A stretch of DNA of 9,356 nt from DTU089 sp002440045 (GTDB lineage: Bacteria; Bacillota; Clostridia; Oscillospirales; Acutalibacteraceae), in contig CALABP010000014.1 of the NCBI GenBank assembly GCA_937885695.1, forward strand, positions 1 to 9,356. Direction: 5' to 3'. Below the pieces are notes generated by a model that saw only the letters and a list, made by a program, of their open reading frames with translations, was not told where the DNA came from and ran no database searches. This document shows, one piece after another, positions 6,464 to 9,356 of the stretch (positions are counted from its first letter, which is position 1; every line of letters begins with the position of its first letter). The position numbers were made by a program, and so were the translations under genes.

Positions 6464-6496
6464 CGCATAAGATGGTCGAACCGACGCTCTTATGTC
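6464..6496. repeat. 33-bp TA-flanked palindromic mini-element
   Basis: This palindrome has arms CATAAGA (6467-6473 region) and TCTTATG (6488-6494) around a TCGAACCGA core. It is bounded by TA at 6462-6463 and TA at 6497-6498. Its left half matches the left end of the adjacent 274-bp element (18 of 21 bases, GCATAAGA...TCGAACCGAC). Its right half matches that element's right end (CGCTCTTATG). It looks like two element ends joined after loss of the interior. Confidence 0.6.
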
Positions 6497-6523
6497 TAGG
6501 CATAAGAGAATCGAACCGACACG

Positions 6524-6632
6524 CCCTAAAAGCTTTATTTTCCGCATCCTCGGGCATTTTTCTCCTTGCAATACGGGCAGTATTGACGCGTCGAAGAAAC
6601 ACCCGATTATGCAAAAACTAAAGCTTTTAGGG
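6524..6632. repeat. First long hairpin inside the mobile element
   Basis: CCCTAAAAGCTTTA (6524-6537) pairs perfectly over 14 bp with 6619-6632. Nested inside are GCAT/ATGC (6544-6547 with 6609-6612), TCGGG/CCCGA (6550-6554 with 6602-6606), TTTCT/AGAAA (6559-6563 with 6595-6599) and CAATAC/GTATTG (6569-6574 with 6580-6585, loop GGGCA). The pairings are strictly nested, so the whole arm can form one long stem with internal loops. Confidence 0.65.
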
Positions 6633-6641
6633 TGCTTTGCA

Positions 6642-6747
6642 GTTTTAAAACGTCATATTTTTGTCGGTACAAGGAAAAAACGAAGCAATGCTTTCGCCTT
6701 GCGAGGCTTTTTGACGCAGTAACGGCAAAAAGAGGGCGTTTTAAAAC
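6642..6747. repeat. Second long hairpin inside the mobile element
   Basis: GTTTTAAAACG (6642-6652) pairs with CGTTTTAAAAC (6737-6747). Nested inside, TTTTTGTCGGTAC (6658-6670) pairs with GTAACGGCAAAAA (6719-6731) with one mismatch and one G-T pair. A small CGAAGC/GCTTtCG hairpin (6681-6696) sits near the top, flanked by AAGG/CCTT. Confidence 0.6.
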
Positions 6748-6771
6748 CGTATCGGTTCGACGCTCTTATGC

Positions 6772-7839
6772 CTATACCTTAAATTCGCCCGCCATATCGG
6801 CAGAGCCGAAATTTTTAAGCGGCGGTTTTACGGGCAAGCCTGTTTTTTGGCTTTTATATACCGATAAAACAAACTCAACCGCCCGTTTGCCCGCATAAAC
6901 GTCCACAAACGGCGCGCGACGCTCTTTTACAGCCGAAATCACATCGGCAAAAAGCCCCGTATGCCCGTTGCCGTAGACGTTTTTGACCTCTTCGCGCAGC
7001 TCCGAAAGCTCGCCGTCGCCGTGCCTTTCGTCGCAAAAGCGCCAAAAATCCACCTCGTTCGCCGCCATTCCCGCAAGGCGTACAGTGCCGTTTTCGCCGA
7101 AAACGGCAAGGGTTTCTTCCATATCGCAAACGGCGTTAACAGTGCCCTCAACCGTGGCGGTTGCACCGTTTTTGAACTTAACAACGGCAACGCCGACGTC
7201 CTCTGCCTCGGGCACGGTATGAAACGAAAGATTTGTAAAGCCGAAAACCGTATCTATTTCATCGCCCAAAAGCCACCTTAAAAGGTCCATTCCGTGAATG
7301 CACTGATTCATAAGCGTGCCGCCGTCGGTCGCCCATTTGCCGCGCCAGCCGTCCTGCAAATAATATTCGTCGCCCCTGTGCCAGCGCACGGCAAGGCTCG
7401 CGTGGGAGATTTTGCCGAAACGCCCCTCGTCTAATGCGCGGCGAAGCTCCAAAACAGCCGTATTAAAGCGGTTCTGATGGCACACAGACGCCGTTACGCC
7501 GTTTTTTTCGACTGCGGCTATAATTCTGTCGGCTTCGTCAATGCTCATCGCCATCGGCTTTTCGACGATAAAATTCACGCCGCTTTCGGCGCAAAAGACC
7601 GCAATCTCTGCGTGCACGCCGCTTATTGCGGCAATGCTGACGATTTCGGGGCGCTCTTTTTTTATCATCTCTTTATAATCCGAATAAAACGCCGCTTTTT
7701 CAACGCCGTTTTCTGCGGCAAGCTTTTTTGCCTTTTCTATATCGCAATCGCAAAGCGCGACAATTTCAAGCCCGTTTTTTTGCGCGGCTTTTATATGGCA
7801 CGGCGCAACGCGCCCGCAGCCTATAAGCGCATACTTCAT
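6772..7839 (-). CDS. Gfo/Idh/MocA-family oxidoreductase, WlbA/WbpB-like
   Basis: This 355-residue NAD(P)-dependent sugar oxidoreductase is full length for the family. The N-terminal Rossmann domain opens with IGCGRVA (6-12) and ends its fold at the family's EKP motif (93-95, Lys94 in the active site). The C-terminal domain has HQNRFN (121-126), then VRWHRGDEYYLQDGWRGKW and DGGTLMNQCIHGMDLL with His182 as the likely catalytic residue. That pattern resembles WlbA/WbpB, which oxidise C3 of UDP-N-acetyl-glucosaminuronate in making 2,3-diamino sugars for surface glycans. The exact substrate is unproven. AGAGG lies eight bases before the ATG, and a consensus promoter lies upstream. The last codon is GTA and the stop TAG straddles the TA and first base of the mobile element. 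It is divergent from a glycosyltransferase gene, which supports a glycan role. Confidence 0.85.
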   Translation of the reverse strand: MKYALIGCGRVAPCHIKAAQKNGLEIVALCDCDIEKAKKLAAENGVEKAAFYSDYKEMIKKERPEIVSIAAISGVHAEIAVFCAESGVNFIVEKPMAMSIDEADRIIAAVEKNGVTASVCHQNRFNTAVLELRRALDEGRFGKISHASLAVRWHRGDEYYLQDGWRGKWATDGGTLMNQCIHGMDLLRWLLGDEIDTVFGFTNLSFHTVPEAEDVGVAVVKFKNGATATVEGTVNAVCDMEETLAVFGENGTVRLAGMAANEVDFWRFCDERHGDGELSELREEVKNVYGNGHTGLFADVISAVKERRAPFVDVYAGKRAVEFVLSVYKSQKTGLPVKPPLKNFGSADMAGEFKV

Positions 7840-7891
7840 TTAAAAAACCTCTGATAATGATGTGCGGCGCAAAGTTTTTGCATCCTTAAAT

Positions 7892-7920
7892 ATAATACAA
7901 TTTGCCGCGTCTTTTGTCAA
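7892..7920 (-). promoter_or_regulatory. Consensus promoter of the oxidoreductase gene
   Basis: On the minus strand, TTGACA (7920-7915), a spacer of 17 bases and TATTAT (7897-7892) lie about 50 bases upstream of the ATG at 7839. Confidence 0.8.
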
Positions 7921-7935
7921 TCCGATATATTTTTA

Positions 7936-7964
7936 TTGATATTGCGGTACGGCTGTGGTATATT
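7936..7964 (+). promoter_or_regulatory. Promoter of the glycosyltransferase gene
   Basis: TTGATA (7936-7941), a 17-base spacer and TATATT (7959-7964), preceded by TGG as an extended -10, lie 28 bases before the ATG at 7993. The two divergent promoters have their -35 boxes about 15 bases apart, so a shared regulator could act on both. The promoter covers the alternative upstream start at 7936, which rules that start out. Confidence 0.75.
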
Positions 7965-7992
7965 AATTGTATCTTATACTCTCGGGGGCAAT

Positions 7993-9066
7993 ATGAAAAT
8001 ACTTATTATAGGCTTTTCAAAAATTAAATATATGCCCTATGTCAACTTTTATCTTGACAACATCGACCTTTCAAAAAACGAGGTTCACCTGATTTTTTGG
8101 AACAAAGACCGAAAGGACGACGTTATCCCGAAAAAAGACGTTATTCTGCACGAGTTTTCTTTGATGCAGTGCGACGCCGCGCCGAAAGCGTCAAAGCTCG
8201 GCAATTTTTTGAAATTCAGGCGGTTTACGCTTTCGGTTATGAAAAAAATTGACTTTGACAGGATTATTGTTTTTCACTCTGTGCCGATGCTTCTTTTTTT
8301 CGACAAACTGTTGACAAAATATAAAAACCGCTACATCTTCGACTACAGAGACGTCACATACGAGCGCTTTTTGCCGTTTAAAAAGGCTGTTATATGCGCC
8401 GCAAAAAACGCGCGCGCCGTTTTTTTGAGCAGCGAAGCGTTTTATGAAATTATCCCGAAAAGCGAAAAAACGCATATAATTCACAATCTGCTTTTTGATT
8501 CGGTTTCAAAAAGGCTTGAATTTAAAAAGAAACAAGAGCCCATAAACATCTCTTTTTGGGGCTTTGTGCGCCAAAGCGATTTTAATCTTAAAATTGTTAA
8601 GGCGCTTAAAAACGACGGGCGCTTTGTTCTCAACTATTACGGCGCGTCTTATGATACGTCGGACGCGCTTAAAGGCTATTGCAAGAAAAACGGCGTTAAA
8701 AACGTGCGCTTTTTCGGCGAATATAACCCCGACGAGCGTTACGAATTTGCAAAAAACGCCGCACTCATTCACAATATGTATCAAAACGACGCCACAAAAT
8801 ACGCCATGGGCAACAAGTTTTATGACGGACTTGTTTTTCGCCTGCCGCTTGTTTGCACAAAAGGCTCTTTTATGGGCGAAACCGCCGAAAAATACGGCGT
8901 GGGTATCGCGCTTGACCCCGACGACCCCGATTTTGCCGACAAGATATACAACTATTATACGTCCCTCGATGAAAAAAGCTTCAGCGAAAACTGCGACGCC
9001 GCTTTAAGAAAAATTCTTGAAGAATATAACGATGCGGCGAATGCGGTAAAAGAGGCATGTTGTTAG
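7993..9066 (+). CDS. GT4-like (GT-B fold) glycosyltransferase
   Basis: This 357-residue cytoplasmic protein has the two-domain layout of GT-B glycosyltransferases, which transfer a sugar from a nucleotide donor to a glycan or lipid acceptor. It starts MKILIIGFSK (first Rossmann strand) and carries IFDYRD (115-120), like the DIRD-type element of GT4 enzymes. The second domain begins near 185 (INISFWGFVRQ). It contains NKFYDGLVFRLPLV (274-287), the position where the donor-binding motif of the family lies. The usual Glu-x7-Glu is not intact, so the donor cannot be predicted. GGGGG (7984-7988) is an imperfect, close ribosome-binding site. The final residues are Cys-Cys, and the stop TAG is part of the first GTTAGCC repeat unit, so the C-terminus may have been reset by repeat DNA. 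Substrate and pathway are unknown; surface polysaccharide synthesis is the likely setting. Confidence 0.8.
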   Translation: MKILIIGFSKIKYMPYVNFYLDNIDLSKNEVHLIFWNKDRKDDVIPKKDVILHEFSLMQCDAAPKASKLGNFLKFRRFTLSVMKKIDFDRIIVFHSVPMLLFFDKLLTKYKNRYIFDYRDVTYERFLPFKKAVICAAKNARAVFLSSEAFYEIIPKSEKTHIIHNLLFDSVSKRLEFKKKQEPINISFWGFVRQSDFNLKIVKALKNDGRFVLNYYGASYDTSDALKGYCKKNGVKNVRFFGEYNPDERYEFAKNAALIHNMYQNDATKYAMGNKFYDGLVFRLPLVCTKGSFMGETAEKYGVGIALDPDDPDFADKIYNYYTSLDEKSFSENCDAALRKILEEYNDAANAVKEACC

Positions 9067-9138
9067 CCGTTAGCTGTTAGCTGTTAGCACGCGGCTTCGC
9101 CGTACGAGCCGTTAGCTCTTAGCTGTTAGCTTTTAGCC
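9062..9138. repeat. GTTAGCY heptamer array: four units - hairpin - four units
   Basis: Units at 9062, 9069, 9076 and 9083 read GTTAGCC, GTTAGCT, GTTAGCT, GTTAGCA. Units at 9111, 9118, 9125 and 9132 read GTTAGCT, CTTAGCT, GTTAGCT, TTTAGCC. Between them, 9090-9110 holds a small GC-rich hairpin (CGGC-TTC-GCCG at 9092-9102). The first unit contains the stop codon of the glycosyltransferase gene. The array lies in that gene's 3' untranslated region, before its terminator. The array, terminator and second array together leave 9067-9356 without a gene. Confidence 0.85.
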
Positions 9139-9189
9139 TGCGTGGCGGCGACTTGCATATTATCGTTTTTATACTGTTATTTTTTGAAC

Positions 9190-9228
9190 CCCCGTAGATT
9201 GGTAAACCCGATTTGCGGGGACTTTTTT
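9190..9228 (+). terminator. Terminator of the glycosyltransferase gene
   Basis: CCCCGTAGATT (9190-9200) pairs with GATTTGCGGGG (9210-9220) over 11 positions including three G-T pairs, and ACTTTTTT follows. It lies between the two heptamer arrays, about 125 bases after the stop codon. Confidence 0.65.
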
Positions 9229-9230
9229 GA

Positions 9231-9356
9231 GGTAATAGGTAAGAGGTAACAAGTAATTATATTCCGCACGATGTGCGGAAATATTAATGGAAACGCTTAC
9301 GCGTTTCGGCGGGCGGCAGGAGTTGAAGTAAGAAGTAATAGGTAAGAGGTAATAAG
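9231..9356. repeat. RGTAANN heptamer array with two internal hairpins, running off the window
   Basis: Units GGTAATA, GGTAAGA, GGTAACA, AGTAATT fill 9231-9258. Units AGTAAGA, AGTAATA, GGTAAGA, GGTAATA fill 9327-9354, and the array continues past the edge (AG). Between them are two perfect hairpins: TTCCGCAC-gat-GTGCGGAA (9262-9280) and GAAACGC-ttac-GCGTTTC (9290-9307). The unit differs in sequence from the upstream array but shares the seven-base period and the repeat-hairpin-repeat plan. Confidence 0.85.

Larger units (their letters stand above)
6499..6772. mobile_element. 274-bp TA-flanked, non-autonomous mobile element (MITE-like)
   Basis: The ends are inverted repeats: GGCATAAGAG-aa-TCGAACCGA at 6499-6519 against TCGGTTCGA-cg-CTCTTATGCC at 6752-6772, matching in 19 of 21 positions. 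TA dinucleotides abut both ends (6497-6498 and 6773-6774), the target duplication typical of IS630/Tc1-mariner-type transposition. No reading frame is long enough for a transposase. The interior folds into two long hairpin regions. The element fills almost all of the 337-base gap between the membrane-protein gene and the oxidoreductase gene, and its right edge touches the stop codon of the latter. An alternative is a dispersed structured repeat with an RNA-level role. Confidence 0.6.

Noticed and set aside
6465..6520. tRNA or tRNA fragment, because GGTTCGA on the minus strand resembles a T loop
   Set aside because: No matching T stem, anticodon arm or acceptor stem. The sequence recurs as the ends of the mobile element.
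6435..6614. Longer form of the membrane protein starting at 6614
   Set aside because: The extension lies inside the repeat element and would precede the signal peptide. The ATG at 6434 has a perfect AGGAGG.
6609..6722. Small plus-strand reading frame inside the element
   Set aside because: No ribosome-binding site, and the bases are explained by the second hairpin. It is probably a by-product of a structured repeat.
7936..7992. Upstream ATG for the glycosyltransferase
   Set aside because: It overlaps the -35 box of the gene's own promoter, so it would not be in the transcript.
9062..9356. CRISPR array
   Set aside because: The units are seven bases with no unique spacers, and no cas genes are present.

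Overview
The window looks like chromosomal DNA from a spore-forming anaerobe of the class Clostridia (Bacillota). The evidence is a SleB-type spore cortex hydrolase, a multi-gene sodium-pumping oxaloacetate decarboxylase of the kind common in anaerobic Firmicutes, strong purine-rich Shine-Dalgarno sites (AGGAGG) and TTGACA/TATAAT-type promoters. A gut Oscillospirales-like origin is a guess from style, not something the sequence proves.

Layout. Bases 1-284 are non-coding and hold a near-consensus promoter that fires leftward out of the window. sleB (285-1010, +) follows and is closed by two terminator hairpins. A promoter and a structured leader of about 130 bases then precede a tight four-gene operon, 1334-4786 (+): carboxyltransferase (oadA), a small membrane gamma subunit with an internal duplication (oadG), a separate biotin carrier, and the sodium-pump beta subunit (oadB). 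Together these would convert oxaloacetate to pyruvate and CO2 while exporting Na+. A bidirectional terminator (4804-4840) separates the operon from two leftward genes: an HD-domain hydrolase (4878-5513) and a signal-peptide-bearing single-pass membrane protein of unknown function (5592-6434). Between that gene and a leftward Gfo/Idh/MocA oxidoreductase resembling WlbA/WbpB nucleotide-sugar oxidases (6772-7839) sits a 274-bp TA-flanked, highly structured, probably non-autonomous mobile element, next to a 33-bp relic-like palindrome. The oxidoreductase and a GT4-like glycosyltransferase (7993-9066, +) are divergently transcribed from two good promoters in one short intergenic region, which fits surface-polysaccharide synthesis. 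The right edge (9062-9356) is non-coding apart from the last codon: two families of imperfect heptamer repeats, each built as repeats - hairpin(s) - repeats, with a terminator between them.

The genes are of recognisable families; the unusual material is in the repeats. The stop codon of the oxidoreductase lies at the edge of the mobile element, and the stop codon of the glycosyltransferase lies inside the first heptamer. The gamma subunit of the decarboxylase has its C-terminal module in tandem. I see no CRISPR array, tRNA, rRNA, phage gene or transposase.
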